DNA of 64,000 nucleotides. Origin: AP-15 sp963750195. GTDB taxonomy: Bacteria > Pseudomonadota > Alphaproteobacteria > ATCC43930 > CGMCC-115725. Position 1 is the first letter of the stretch; the number at the start of each line of letters is the position of its first letter. A model generated the notes under the pieces. It made no database searches and had not been told where the DNA came from. It saw only the letters and a list, made by a program, of their open reading frames with translations. Below, one piece after another: positions 16,421 through 26,813 of the stretch. The stretch covers positions 1-64,000 of the forward strand of contig CAVVPS010000003.1 in the NCBI GenBank assembly GCA_963750195.1. Direction: 5' to 3'. Position numbers and translations under genes: made by a program.

Positions 16421-16786
16421 ATGTTCAGCCATATCATGATCGGGAGCAACGATGTCGACCGGTCAAAGAAATTCTACGATGCCCTCTTTGCGGCAATGGG
16501 CGCGCAGCCCGCCACTGTGGACGCCAGAGGCCGTGTGGCTTACTCGCACAATGGCGGCCGTTTCATGATCAGCAAACCCATCGACGGCAAGCCGGCGAGT
16601 TCCGCCAACGGCGGCACGATCGGCTTTGTAATGAGCGACGCTAAAATGGCCGAGGCGTGGCACAAGGCCGGCGTTGCGAATGGCGGTACGTCGATCGAGG
16701 ATCCGCCCGGCGTGCGCCCGAATGGCGCTTATCTCGCCTATCTTCGCGACCCCGACGGTAACAAGATCGTCGCGGTTGCCCGATAA
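16421..16786 (+). CDS. VOC-family (glyoxalase-like) protein
   Basis: 121 residues, complete, start preceded by AAGGAG. A single VOC module of two beta-alpha-beta-beta-beta units: MFSHIMIGSNDVDRSKKFYD opens with the first metal-site His, and AYLAYLRDPDGNKIVAVAR ends with the characteristic DPDGN strand, though the final metal-ligand Glu of true glyoxalases is replaced by an Ala/Val segment. Such small VOC proteins are dioxygenases, epoxide/lactone enzymes or binding proteins. The substrate is unknown. It overlaps an artificial read-through of the converging CmcJ-like gene. Confidence 0.75.
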   Translation: MFSHIMIGSNDVDRSKKFYDALFAAMGAQPATVDARGRVAYSHNGGRFMISKPIDGKPASSANGGTIGFVMSDAKMAEAWHKAGVANGGTSIEDPPGVRPNGAYLAYLRDPDGNKIVAVAR

Positions 16787-16952
16787 AGCGACCTGACTTT
16801 TACCGCGAGCGAAAACGGAGAAGGACCGCCCTTCCGGAACGTTCTTCCGCTCTGGAGGGCGGCGGCGATCACCGCCGCCTCCAGAGCCATCAGCGACATT
16901 GCAACCGATAGCGCTGCGAGCACACGGCCGCTACGCCCTGCGATCAGACCCC

Positions 16953-18231
16953 CTAGAAGAAGACAAAGGACCGGACCACGACGTTCTTGCGGCATCGGGC
17001 GTTGAGCGGGCGCGGTCGGGTCGATACAGGCGGTATGGAAAGACCAGCGCGAGACGGAGCCGTCGGTCACCGAGTCATAGCATTTGAGCATCGAGACCTC
17101 GGTCGGCTTCTGCCGGGGAAACCAGTACCACTCGTGGTCGGGACGGTAGGTGAAGCGGGTGGTCTCGCCGACGCGGTCGTCGTAGATCCGGTAGTTGGTG
17201 ATGTAGGGCTGGTCGGCGAAGGAGGGCCAGGCGCAGAGCACGAACGGGAACTGCTCGACTGTCTCGATCGGCTTGGCGAGGTTGATCGACATGAACCGGC
17301 GCGACATCTTCGCGTCGGCCTCTTCCTCGGTGTAGTGCTGCTGGCGCCCGAAATTACGCAAGTTCTTCGTCAGCAGCTCGCGGCAGCGCACGCGCCCGCT
17401 GTTGTCGTTCAGGTCGTTGTGCACCAGGTTGGCGTAATTGGCGTTCACGCCAGGGTTCTTGCCGTCCTGATCCTCCGTGCGGTCGCCCTGGTAGTCCTTG
17501 TCGAAGACGTCGTGGTTGTAGACCAATGCGTCGGTCGCGTCCGGGAAGAACTCGAGCAGCAGCTTCTCGATCTCCGGGTAGTACACCCGCTCCACTTCCG
17601 CCGCATCGTAGATGTTCGTGCATTTGGACTCGAGGTGCGCCAGCGACACGCCGAGCTTGTCCATGCATTCGGGGCTGTTCGGCGAAAGGCCCGGGTAGTA
17701 CTCGCCGATCCGCCGCGCATCGCGCAGCACCTGCGGGAAATAGAGGTTCCGGCGCCGGTTGCCCCGCTCGTTCGTGCGCAGGATCATGGCTGTCTCGGCG
17801 CGCGCCGGGTCCCGCCAGATCGCGTTCGACGGCACGACGGAGTAGCTCGGCCGCTCGTAGACCGTATAGGGCAGCGGCAGTGCCACGCCGCCCGGCGGAG
17901 CCTTGATGCTGTTCGACTGGCGGATGTAGTTGAGGCATTCGTCGTAGTCGCGGAACGCGATGCCCCATTGGGTCTTGATCGGGCCCGGCGGCGCCTTGTC
18001 GATCATCTCGGTAACGCGCTGGCTCTCGCCCGAGGCGATCTCCGCGAGCGCGTCCTCGAACGCCACGGCGGTTCCTGCATCGCCGTCGCGGTCGAACGCC
18101 ATGTAGGACAGGCCGCCATGCGCTGCGATCGGCTCCGGCTGTCCTGCCGTGCGCTCGAGCGGCGGCACATAGGCGACCGTACCGTCGTGTGGGTCCGCGA
18201 CCTTGTTGTCGGCGACATCGAGCGGGCTCAT
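16953..18231 (-). CDS. CmcJ/NvfI-family oxidoreductase with frameshift near the end
   Basis: About 425 residues from the ATG at 18231. The family core is clear: VYERPSYSVVPSNAIWRDP, VYNHDVFDKDY (a His-Asp pair placed like a metal site), PGVNANYANLVHNDLNDNSG, then WPSFADQPYITNYRIYDD and EVSMLKCYDSVTDGS. This group is related to CmcJ of cephamycin synthesis and fungal AsaB-like proteins, seen as Fe(II)/oxoglutarate-type oxidoreductases. One extra base near 16987 throws the last ten codons out of frame; in the other frame the protein ends VVVRSFVFF at 16953, the usual family end. As read it would extend to 16738 over the VOC gene. Function in this cluster is unknown. Confidence 0.75.
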
Positions 18232-18389
18232 GGCATACCTCCGATTATTTCGGGCTCATCGTGGCACACATATCCTGCGTTTTCCAGACTCTGCGATCGC
18301 CGACTTGCGGCGCGACCCCGTCACGCGCCGTGGGATCGGCCGAACGTCGGTTCACCACCCCAAAGCGGCCTGTGGCCGGCGGCCAAATA

Positions 18390-18947
18390 TCAATCTTTTA
18401 GTAGGCGCGATACCCAATCGGCGACGAGATCGCCACTGCTCACGTCGGCCTGAACCAGCCCGTCGATCATGAAAGTGGGCGAGACATGGATGCCGTTCTG
18501 GCGGGCATACTTACAGTGCCATTTGACCTCACGGTCGAGATCGGGGATCGCGAAGGCGTCGGCAAGGTTTACGCCACTGTAGCGCTCGATCCGCCTAATG
18601 ATGTCGTTGGGCGTAGCATCAAGGTTCGGCCCGCGGCAATGCCGGTCGAATTCAAATTCTTCGCGATGCGCGGCCACCGCCGCCATGACAGATTTTGCCG
18701 CCACCTTCCCGCTTTCGAGGGTCGAGGCGGCCAGGATACAGCGCACGATTACGCCCGAGTACATGTGCCAAGGCTGCGACTGAAGGCGGAGCTTGACGGT
18801 GATGCGGTCCTCGCCCGCTAGAGCGAGCAGGTCGTCAAGCTTGCCGAACGCCTTGACGGAAAACGGACAAGTGGGTTCCAAGAACACCTCGAAGACGCGA
18901 GGCCCGTGGCCCCAGACCAGCGGATCAGCGCGCCACATATTCTTCAT
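18390..18947 (-). CDS. DsbA-like thioredoxin-fold protein without CxxC
   Basis: 185 residues, complete. The N-terminal strand and helix (FEVFLEPTCPFSVKAFGKLD) match a DsbA-type thioredoxin fold with CPFS in place of CxxC. The helical insert follows, then HVSPTFMIDGLVQADVSSGD with the cis-Pro loop (VSPTF). With only one active-site Cys it would be a monothiol (isomerase, glutathione-transferase-like or carboxylate-CoA isomerase-like) protein. No signal peptide, so cytoplasmic. Lies 159 bp downstream of the CmcJ-like gene start, on the same strand as it and the monooxygenase, consistent with one catabolic cluster. Confidence 0.65.
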   Translation of the reverse strand: MKNMWRADPLVWGHGPRVFEVFLEPTCPFSVKAFGKLDDLLALAGEDRITVKLRLQSQPWHMYSGVIVRCILAASTLESGKVAAKSVMAAVAAHREEFEFDRHCRGPNLDATPNDIIRRIERYSGVNLADAFAIPDLDREVKWHCKYARQNGIHVSPTFMIDGLVQADVSSGDLVADWVSRLLKD

Positions 18948-19049
18948 ACGCTTTCCTCCTTCACCTGGTCGTCCGCCTCCGCCGGCCGAGAGGTCCGTGA
19001 GCGCGTGGGTCGGAAGATCACGGGCAACCGGGGCGGCGAGCGACGGGGC

Positions 19050-20691
19050 TCACGACAGCATGAAGCCCTCGTAACCGCGAGCCGCGACATCCGTGCAGAG
19101 CTGCCGATAGCGCACCATGCCGCCGGCGTAGGGCATGAAAACACGGGGCTTGCCGGGGATGTTGGCGCCCAGGTACCAGGAATGCTTGGCTAGCGGCAGC
19201 ACGGTCTTGTGGGCTGCTTCGTTGACCTCCGCGACCCATTTGTCCATCGCGTCGGCCCGCGCCTCGATACATTCGAGGCCGCGGTCGTTCAGGTACCTGA
19301 TGCAGTCGGTGATCCAATCCGCGTGCTGTTCGATCGCGACCGGCATGTTGCAAAGCACCGACGGGCTGCCCGGGCCGGTAATCGTGAACAGGTTCGGGAA
19401 GCCGACGACCTGCAAGCCGAGGTAGTTGCGCGGTCCCGCCTCCCACACGTCTTTCAAGGCAACCCCGCCGCGCCCGCGAATGTCCATGCGCAACATCGGG
19501 CCGGTCATCGCGTCGAATCCAGTGGCGAAGACGATGATGTCGACCGGGTACTCTGCCTCGGCGGTGCAAATTCCCGCGCGGCTGATCCGATCGATCGGCG
19601 CCTTGCGCAGATCCACCAGCGTGACGTTGGGGCGGTTGTAGGTCTCGAAATAGTTGGTGTCGATCGGCGGGCGCTTTGCGGCGTAGGGATGATCGATGTC
19701 GGACAGGATCGCCGCGGTCTTCGGGTCCTTTACGATCGAGCGGATCTTGCGCTTGACGAAGTCGGCCGCCGTGTCGTTCGCCCTCTTGTCGATCATCATG
19801 TCCTGGAACGCCGCCCGGAACTGCAGCCCGCCGCGCTCCCACGCCGCCTCGTAGATTTTCTCGCGCTCCTCAGGCGGGGTGTCTACGGCACGCCGCTCCT
19901 CAATCCTGAACGCCATGCCGTTGATCGTTTCGCGCGTCGTGGCGCGAATGTCGCTGGCGTGCTCCTTGATGTATCGCTGAAACTCCGCGGTCAGCGGCGC
20001 GTTGCGAGCTGGCACCGAGTAGTTCGCGGTGCGCTGGAACACGGTCAGATGCTTCGCCGAGGCCGCGATGACCGGCGCCGCCTGGATGCCGGTCGAGCCG
20101 GTGCCGATCATGCCGACCCGCTTGCCGGTAAAATCGACCCCTTCATGCGGCCACTGGCCGGTATGGTACCAGTCGCCGGTGAAATCATTCAGACCGGGAA
20201 AATCCGGCACGTTCGCGGTGGATAGGCAGCCGACGGCGGTGATCAGGAATTTGACGACATAGGTCTCGCCGCCCCCGGTGCGCACCTGCCAGCGGTTCGC
20301 CTGCTCGTCATAGGAAGCAGCGACCACGCGGGTGTTGAACCGGATGTCGCGCTTCAGGTCGAACCGGTCCGCGACGAAATTCAGGTAGCGCAAAATCTCG
20401 GCCTGGCCCGGATAGCGTTCCGACCACTCCCACTCGCGCATCAGTTCGGGCGAAAAGGTGTACCAATAGACATGGCTTTCGGAATCGCAGCGCGCGCCCT
20501 GGGTAGCGGTTCCAATACCAGGTGCCGCCGACCCCGCCGCCCGTTTCCAGCGCTCGTACCGACAAGTTGAGACGATCGCGCAGACAGAGCAGCTGGTAGA
20601 GACCAGCGAACCCCGCGCCAATCACCAGCGCGTCGAGTTCGATCGTCCGGCCGCCCTCGTTATTCGCATGAACCATCGTGTCGTGTGCCAT
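19050..20691 (-). CDS. Flavin monooxygenase of the Baeyer-Villiger type, one-base frameshift
   Basis: About 546 residues from the ATG at 20691. Both dinucleotide folds are present (GAGFAG for FAD, GTGSTG for NADPH) and the signature FxGxxxHxxxW reads FTGDWYHTGQW. YPGARCDSESHVYWYTFSPE and LTVFQRTANYSVPARN are typical of this class, which turns ketones into esters or lactones with O2 and NADPH. The frame must be changed near 20497: the first 65 residues are in one frame, the rest in another, and the total is one base too long. As the flanks are perfect, sequencing error is as likely as mutation. Product confident. Confidence 0.85.
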
Positions 20692-20735
20692 TCTCGCTTA
20701 ACCCATTGGACTTCGGCCGCGCGTCTCGCGCCGAT

Positions 20736-22454
20736 CTATCGGCCTGCCCGCACTAGGCGGCCAGGTCGGACGCCAGTGTCTTCGCCATTTTCGAAGACCG
20801 GGGTCCCGGCGACGAAAGTCGCGCGGTAGCCGTCGACACGCTGCACGAGCCGGCGGCCGCCGGCCGGCAGGTCGTGTACGACCTCGGGCTGGTGTAGACG
20901 CAGCCCGTCGAAGTCGATGATGTTAACGTCGGCGCGCAGTCCCGGGCGCAGCCGGCCGCGATCCTTGAAACCGAAGAAATCGGCGGTCTCGCTGGTCTGC
21001 ATCTTGACGAGCTGCGGCAGCGGCAGGCCGGGCCCGCGCTTCCGGTCGCGGCCCCAATGCGACAGCATGAACGACGGCACGCTGGCATCGACGATAGCGC
21101 CGCAATGCGCGCCGCCATCACTGAGTCCAAGCAAAGTGCCGGGGTCGGTCAGCATTTCGCGCACCGTCTCGTGGTCGCCGTCAGTGTAGTTGACGATCGG
21201 GAAGAACAGGAAATTGTCGAGCTTCTGGGTCAGGTAGTCATAGGCGACCTCCTGTGGGCTCGCATTGCCCTTCGCGGCGATCGCGGCGATGCTCTTCTCG
21301 GGCGAGGGCTCGTAATCGGGCGTCGCGCCGCTCATCACGAACATCTTGTCCCAGCGGCCGACCATGTTCTGCCGCGCCTGCGACAACCGCGCGAGTTGGC
21401 GCTCCGACGGCTCCTCGGAGAGAAGCTGGGCGCGTAGCGCGGGGTCGCGCATCCGCTCGATGCGATCCTTGGACGACAGGCGCTCCAGCGGGATGTAGCT
21501 CGGGCGGATCGCGAACGGATTGAAGGAGCCGGCGATGCCCTGAATGATACCCACCGGCCGCCCGGCAACCTGCGCCGTAATGCTGGCGCCCTCGGCGCGC
21601 GCCTTATGGACGCCTCGCATCAGACGCCGCCAGCGCGTCAGGTCCTTGACTCGGTCGGTCAGGAGAAACCAGACCGGCCGGCCGGTCTCCTTCGATAGCC
21701 GCGTCATCCAGGCGAATTCGGCCGCCTCGTCGATAAAGTCGTTGTTCAGGCCGAAGGCGCCGCCGCCGACCGCGGCCATTGCCTGGCCGATGCCGTAAAG
21801 CTCCTGCTCCTCGGCGAAATGGCCGGGGACGAGCTGACCGTCATTGGTCTTGTGAGAATAGGTACGCGAGGTCGTGAAGCCGAACGCGCCCGCCCGCAGC
21901 GACTCCTCGGTGAGGCGCCGCATCTCTGCGATGTCCTGGGCGGTCGCGGCTTCGCGGTTGATGCCGCGCTCGCCCATCACGAAGACGCGCAGCGGGTGGT
22001 GCGGGATCTGCGCGGCGATATCGATCGTCCGCGGCATCCGGTCGAGCGCGTCGAGATATTCGGGGAAGCTTTCCCAATCCCATTTGAGGCCCTCGGCGAG
22101 CGCCGTGCCGGGGATGTCCTCGATCGCCTCCATCAGGTCAATGAGGCCCTCGCGGTGCTCCTTGCGGACCGGAGCGAAGCCGACGCCGCAATTACCGAAC
22201 AGGATCGTCGTTACGCCATGCCACGACGACGGCGCCAACACCGGGTCCCAGGTTGCCTGGCCGTCATAGTGGGTATGGACATCGACCCAGCCGGGGGTGA
22301 CAAGCAGACCGTTCGCCTCGATCTCGCGTTTGGCTGCGCCGGCCTTGCCGCCGACCGCGGTCAGCCTGCCACCGTCGATCGCGATGTCGCCGGTAAAGGC
22401 CTCGCCGCCGGCGCCATCCAGGATCGTCCCGCCGCGAATCACGATCTCATGCAT
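20736..22454 (-). CDS. N-acyl-D-amino-acid deacylase-like amidohydrolase
   Basis: 572 residues from the ATG at 22454; an earlier ATG at 22535 adds an atypical basic leader. This is a metal-dependent amidohydrolase: IRGGTILDGAGGEAFTGDIA (N-terminal beta sandwich), GWVDVHTHYDGQATWDP with the HxH pair, FGNCGVGFAP, SRTYSHKTNDG, and LSDGGAHCG with the metal-site Asp; the C-terminal sandwich is GRLRPGLRADVNIIDFDGL. The family hydrolyses N-acyl-D-amino acids or cyclic amides. Reads away from the molybdenum hydroxylase with which it shares a 230-bp promoter region. Complete. Confidence 0.85.
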   Translation of the reverse strand: MHEIVIRGGTILDGAGGEAFTGDIAIDGGRLTAVGGKAGAAKREIEANGLLVTPGWVDVHTHYDGQATWDPVLAPSSWHGVTTILFGNCGVGFAPVRKEHREGLIDLMEAIEDIPGTALAEGLKWDWESFPEYLDALDRMPRTIDIAAQIPHHPLRVFVMGERGINREAATAQDIAEMRRLTEESLRAGAFGFTTSRTYSHKTNDGQLVPGHFAEEQELYGIGQAMAAVGGGAFGLNNDFIDEAAEFAWMTRLSKETGRPVWFLLTDRVKDLTRWRRLMRGVHKARAEGASITAQVAGRPVGIIQGIAGSFNPFAIRPSYIPLERLSSKDRIERMRDPALRAQLLSEEPSERQLARLSQARQNMVGRWDKMFVMSGATPDYEPSPEKSIAAIAAKGNASPQEVAYDYLTQKLDNFLFFPIVNYTDGDHETVREMLTDPGTLLGLSDGGAHCGAIVDASVPSFMLSHWGRDRKRGPGLPLPQLVKMQTSETADFFGFKDRGRLRPGLRADVNIIDFDGLRLHQPEVVHDLPAGGRRLVQRVDGYRATFVAGTPVFENGEDTGVRPGRLVRAGR

Positions 22455-22684
22455 GGTTTTCGCCCCAAAATGCCCTTGCTGCGCCGAGAGCAGCATGCGC
22501 CCCCGATCGCGCTTCGGCAATCGGAGGCGCCACACGACGCGCGAGGGTCCCCATGCACTCCGTGCAGATCGAAGATCGACCCTACACCGAGAAATCGACG
22601 ACGACCTCGTTGTGACCGTCGACGATCAAATTGTCTAAAATAGGAATACAACCTTCGGACCCAGCTTACGGGAGGGGTTAACTA

Positions 22685-25010
22685 ATGGGCGAGTTCGGAA
22701 TCGGACAACCGGTGCGGCGTTTTGAGGACAAGCGGCTGTTGAGTGGCAATGGCCGTTTCCAGAACGACAACAATCTACACGGTCAGGCATATGCTTACGT
22801 GCTGCGGTCGCCGCATGCACATGCCCGCATCCGGTCGCTCGACCTGACGGCCGCGGAGGCTGCGCCGGGCGTTGCACTGATCATGACCGGGAACGATCTT
22901 GTTGCGGCCAAGCTCGGCGTGATGGGCGTACCGTTCCAGCGCAAGCGGCCGGATGGGTCGCCGATGTTCGCTCGCGCCCATCTCGGCCTCGCGCAGGATA
23001 CGGTGCGCTATGTTGGTGAGCCGGTCGCTTTTGTGGTGGCCGAGACTCTGGCGCAGGCGAAGGATGCCGCCGAGCTGATCGATATCGATTACGAAGAATT
23101 GCCTTCGGTCACCGACACCGCCGAGGCTGCCGAGGCCACGATTGCGGTGTGGCCCGACTGCCCGGACAACATCTCGAACCTGTTCGAGGCTGGCAACAAA
23201 GCCGCGACCGAGGCGGCCTTCGTCAAAGCGGCGCACATCATCAAGCGCCGTTATGTCATTAGCCGGGTCTATGCTCATTTCATGGAACCGCGCGGTGCGA
23301 TCGGCGTGTGGGAACCGGGCGAAGACCGCTTCACCCTCTACGCTGATGTGCAATATCCCCACCGGGTGCGTCAGGCGCTCGCCACTCGCATTTTCAAAAT
23401 CCCGGAAAGCAGAATTCGGGTCATCGCCGGCGATGTCGGCGGCGGATTTGGTACCAAGGGCTGGCAATATCCCGAGCATCGGCTGGTGCTGCTCGCGGCG
23501 AAGAAATTGCGCCGGCCGGTCAAATGGACCTGCGAGCGCAGCGAGGCGATCCAAGCCGACGAGCATGCCCGCGACAATGTCAGCGACGCCGAGCTGGCGC
23601 TCGACAGGGACGGCAAATTCCTCGGCCTCAGAAGTCAAGACCTTCGCTAATGTCGGCGCTTACATTTCCTCCGAGCGCAACCTGCTCGCGACCTTTGGCA
23701 ATGTCGGCACACTGGTGGGCGTCTACGATATCCCCGTCGCCCATGTCTCGGTGCTGGCGGTAATGGCCAATACCAACGGCACCGCGCCTTATCGCGGCGC
23801 CGGACGGCCCGAGGCTACCTATGTCATCGAACGACTGATCGACGACGCGGCGCGCGAACTCGGTTATGACCGCATCGAATTGCGGACCAAGAACCTGATC
23901 CCCGCCTCGGCCTTGCCGTGCAAGACAGCGCTGGGGCTGAACTACGATTGCGGCAATTTCCCCGCCAACCAGCAGAAAGCGCTAGCGCAAGCCGATTGGG
24001 CGGGTTTTCCGACGCGCCGCGACGAAGCCAAGGCGCGCGGCAAATTGCGCGGCATCGGCATCGCCAACCCGATCGAAAAGGCGGCGGGTCCCGGCCAGGA
24101 ATTCGCCGAGATCCGCTTTCACCCGAGCGGCAACGCAACTCTGTTGATGGGCAGTAAGAACCAGGGCCAGGGCCACGAGACCACCTTCAAGCAGGTGCTC
24201 AACGAAAAGCTCGGGCTCGACCCAGCGACCGTGCAATACATCGATGGCGACACCGATCGCGTTGCGTTCGGCATCGGCACCAACGGCTCACGATCGACGG
24301 TGATCGGGGGCTCGGCCTTATGGATGGCGGCTGACAAGGTCATCGCCAAGGGCAAGCGGATCGCCGCTCATTTGCTCGAAGCGGCCGACATCGACATCGA
24401 ATTCGCCGATGGCAATTTCTCGGTCGCCGGAACCGACCGACGCATTAGCATCACCGAAGTCGCCAGGGCGTCGTTCCAGGCCGGCCGCCTCCCGCCCGGA
24501 CTCGAAGGCGGGCTCTACGAGACCGGCACCTTCGCCCCCGACGACAACACCTATCCCAATGGCTGCCATATCTGCGAGGTCGAGATCGACCCCGATACCG
24601 GTGCGCTCGACATCGTCCGCTACGTCGTGATCGACGATGTCGGCACCGTGGTGAACCCGATCGGGTTGAAGGGCCAGATCCACGGTGGCGTCGCGCAGGG
24701 ACTGGGCCAGGCGCTGATGGAGCAGGTCGTCTACGACCGCCAGTCGGGACAGAACCTGACCGGAAGCTTCATGGATTATTGCATGCCGCGCGCCGACACG
24801 ATGCCGTATATGGAGATCACCTCGAACCCGGTGCCGACCAAACGCAACCCGCTCGGCGCTAAGGGTGCCGGCGAAGCCGGCACGGTCGGAGCGCTCCCGG
24901 CGATCGTCAACGCCGTTGTCGATGCGCTGAGCCCACTCGGAATCAAAAGCCTCGATATGCCGGCGACCAGCGCGCGCGTCTGGCAGGCGATACGGGATGC
25001 GCGAGCGTAA
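22685..25010 (+). CDS. Xanthine dehydrogenase-family molybdenum hydroxylase large subunit, one-base frameshift
   Basis: About 775 residues. Start MGEFGIGQPVRRFEDKRLL has GGGAGGGG ahead. Binds molybdopterin cytosine dinucleotide: GDVGGGFGTKGW, YRGAGRPEA (the form II CO-dehydrogenase-like loop), NQGQGHETTFKQ, and near the end GAKGAGEAG, where the Glu is the catalytic base. One extra base near 23632 splits the gene after about 315 residues (KFLGLR, then VKTFANVGAY). The usual FAD and 2Fe-2S subunits are not adjacent. Likely hydroxylates an aromatic or heterocyclic compound; no evidence for CO oxidation. Divergent from the amidohydrolase. Confidence 0.85.
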
Positions 25011-25314
25011 CCCCATAACTGAGCGCCCCCGCCCCCGAAACCTATCCGACCACGGACGTATTCCGATGTGAGCACCTAATACGCGCCCCCGCACATGCGA
25101 TGGGCGCAGAAAATAGCGCTCCTACTCGCGGGACCAAACTCTCTCGGGTCGGCCATCACCCCGACGAAATCGCGCGCTGACGAACCATGGGGATGAGATG
25201 TTTGCACCCGCCTTATAATCGAAACGATGCCGTTGCGTTGCGTTTCTAGGAAGCGCGAACCTTGCTTGACCGGGATCGCGGGGAGCGTGACGCCATTCGA
25301 GGAGGATCCAAACG

Positions 25315-25602
25315 GTGACCTACCCCCGCTCAACGGCATTGGCTCTGGTTCTGACGGCGCTGCTGGTGGTGCCGCTGTCGTCGGCATCGGCGCATCGCTA
25401 CCACGGCGGCCCGTTCTTCTGGCCGTTCGCGGCTGCGGCAGCAGTTGTCGGTGCCGCCGTCGCGGTCGCTTCCGCGCCGTTTGCCGTAATTGCCGCGCCG
25501 CCAGCCTATTACCCTCCCCCGCCGCCTCCGAATTACGCGCCGCCAGCTTATTATGCGCCGCCGCCGGGCTACTACGCGCCCGGGTATTATTACGGGCGCT
25601 GA
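25315..25602 (+). CDS. Small secreted Pro/Tyr-rich protein
   Basis: 95 residues from a GTG, with GAGGAGG 10 bp ahead. Residues 1-26 form a signal peptide (TALALVLTALLVVPLSSASA, cut before HRY). Then a hydrophobic Ala/Val stretch (residues 37-62) and a low-complexity tail of PP, YY and APP repeats ending YYAPGYYYGR. Similar small Tyr/Pro-rich exported proteins are widespread in rhizobia-like genomes, with unknown function, perhaps at the envelope. No partner genes. Confidence 0.6.
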   Translation: MTYPRSTALALVLTALLVVPLSSASAHRYHGGPFFWPFAAAAAVVGAAVAVASAPFAVIAAPPAYYPPPPPPNYAPPAYYAPPPGYYAPGYYYGR

Positions 25603-25715
25603 TCGAAGCGGGCGGCATCCTCTTGCTCAAACGTCTTCACATAGCGCGGGAAGGCGGTCGAGTTTGGCCCGGATCGCATCGACGGATTATGGCGTAGCAT
25701 ATCGAATAACTTAAA

Positions 25716-26360
25716 ATGGGCAGCTCGGCCAAAACAGGCGACTCCGGTAGCGCGCAAGGACGACCGCGGGATCCGGCGGTCGATCAGGCGATCCTGCGCG
25801 CAGCCTTCGAACTCTTCATTGAACACGGGATCGCCGGAGCGAGTATCGAGAAGATCGCCAAGCAAGCGGGGGTCGCGAAAACTAGCATCTACCGGCGCTG
25901 GTCGAGCCGGGAGGCGCTGCTAGCGCAGGCGATCGAAGTCGCTCGGAATGCCACCGGTTACACGATCGACCTTTTGGAGCGCACCTCGCCGCGCGATTTC
26001 ATCAAGCTGTTGGTGGAGGCCTGCGAAGTTATTGCCAAGCCTGAAATCCGCAACCTGATGGCGAGGCTGATCGGCTCGGCACCCGACAATCCGAAGTTGC
26101 TCGAAGTCTACCGCGAGACCTACTACTTACCACGACGGCTCGCGCTTGTGCGGGCCTTGGAGCGCGTACAAACTGCCGGGTTGCTGGCAACAAACGTCGA
26201 CCTCGAAACGCTCGCCGACATGCTGATCGGTGCGTTGACGCACCACCTGTTGATTTCCTCTCCAGGAGAGAATTCAGTCAGCGAGTTCCGCGACCATATG
26301 ATCAAACTTCTTCGCCAAGCCGGCTTCGATGTCTCAGAAGCCAGACTACTGACGACGTAG
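25716..26360 (+). CDS. TetR/AcrR-family transcriptional regulator
   Basis: 214 residues, complete. N-terminal HTH: AILRAAFELFIEHGIAGASI, EKIAKQAGVAKTSIYRRW, the typical TetR recognition helix. The C-terminal ligand domain ends LADMLIGALTHHLL, close to the TetR_C group with a helix pair for dimerisation. The neighbour downstream is an MFS transporter on the same strand, 453 bp away, so it could control that gene or the molybdenum hydroxylase; no operator was identified. Ligand unknown. Confidence 0.85.
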   Translation: MGSSAKTGDSGSAQGRPRDPAVDQAILRAAFELFIEHGIAGASIEKIAKQAGVAKTSIYRRWSSREALLAQAIEVARNATGYTIDLLERTSPRDFIKLLVEACEVIAKPEIRNLMARLIGSAPDNPKLLEVYRETYYLPRRLALVRALERVQTAGLLATNVDLETLADMLIGALTHHLLISSPGENSVSEFRDHMIKLLRQAGFDVSEARLLTT

Positions 26361-26813
26361 CCGGCGGACATGCGCTTGCACCGCCCCGTGGGCAGACGAT
26401 CGACAACTCATCTGCCCGCCGCGGCAATACGTGGACATGGACATGCGGCACGCCCCTCCCAGCCCCACGCAAGCAGGCTTATGCAGCGGTCATTGCCCGG
26501 TTTGATGCTCTGGCTGAGAAGCGACGGACCGGCAAACCAATCACGGCCTGAAAAATTCGGCGAGAAGGTCCGCTTCCTAGTCAACCGGCCATCGGCGGGC
26601 GTCGACACGGGATACACCCGATTATCACGTAGATAATACAGCTCCTTGCGTGGCGGAACTCGGCAATTCGCTCTCCCAGCGGTTCGGGAGCCGGCAACCC
26701 CGGTACTACTCAAAAAGCCGCACAATCGCTTCTCTGGGTTATGAATATGCGCGACGTGGCCCCGCCCGCACGCTTGTCGCGGGCGACGAGAAAAAAGAAG
26801 GAGGAGCGCATCG
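26361..26813. other. Intergenic, no convincing gene
   Basis: 453 bp between tetR and the MFS gene. Open frames run on both strands, but the composition is not like the flanking genes and no family is recognised. A ribosome site (AAGGAGGAGCG) closes the region ahead of the MFS start. Confidence 0.45.

Noticed and set aside
22685..25010. CO dehydrogenase large subunit
   Set aside because: The loop reads YRGAGR and not AYxCSFR, and the medium and small subunit genes are absent, so CO oxidation is not supported.
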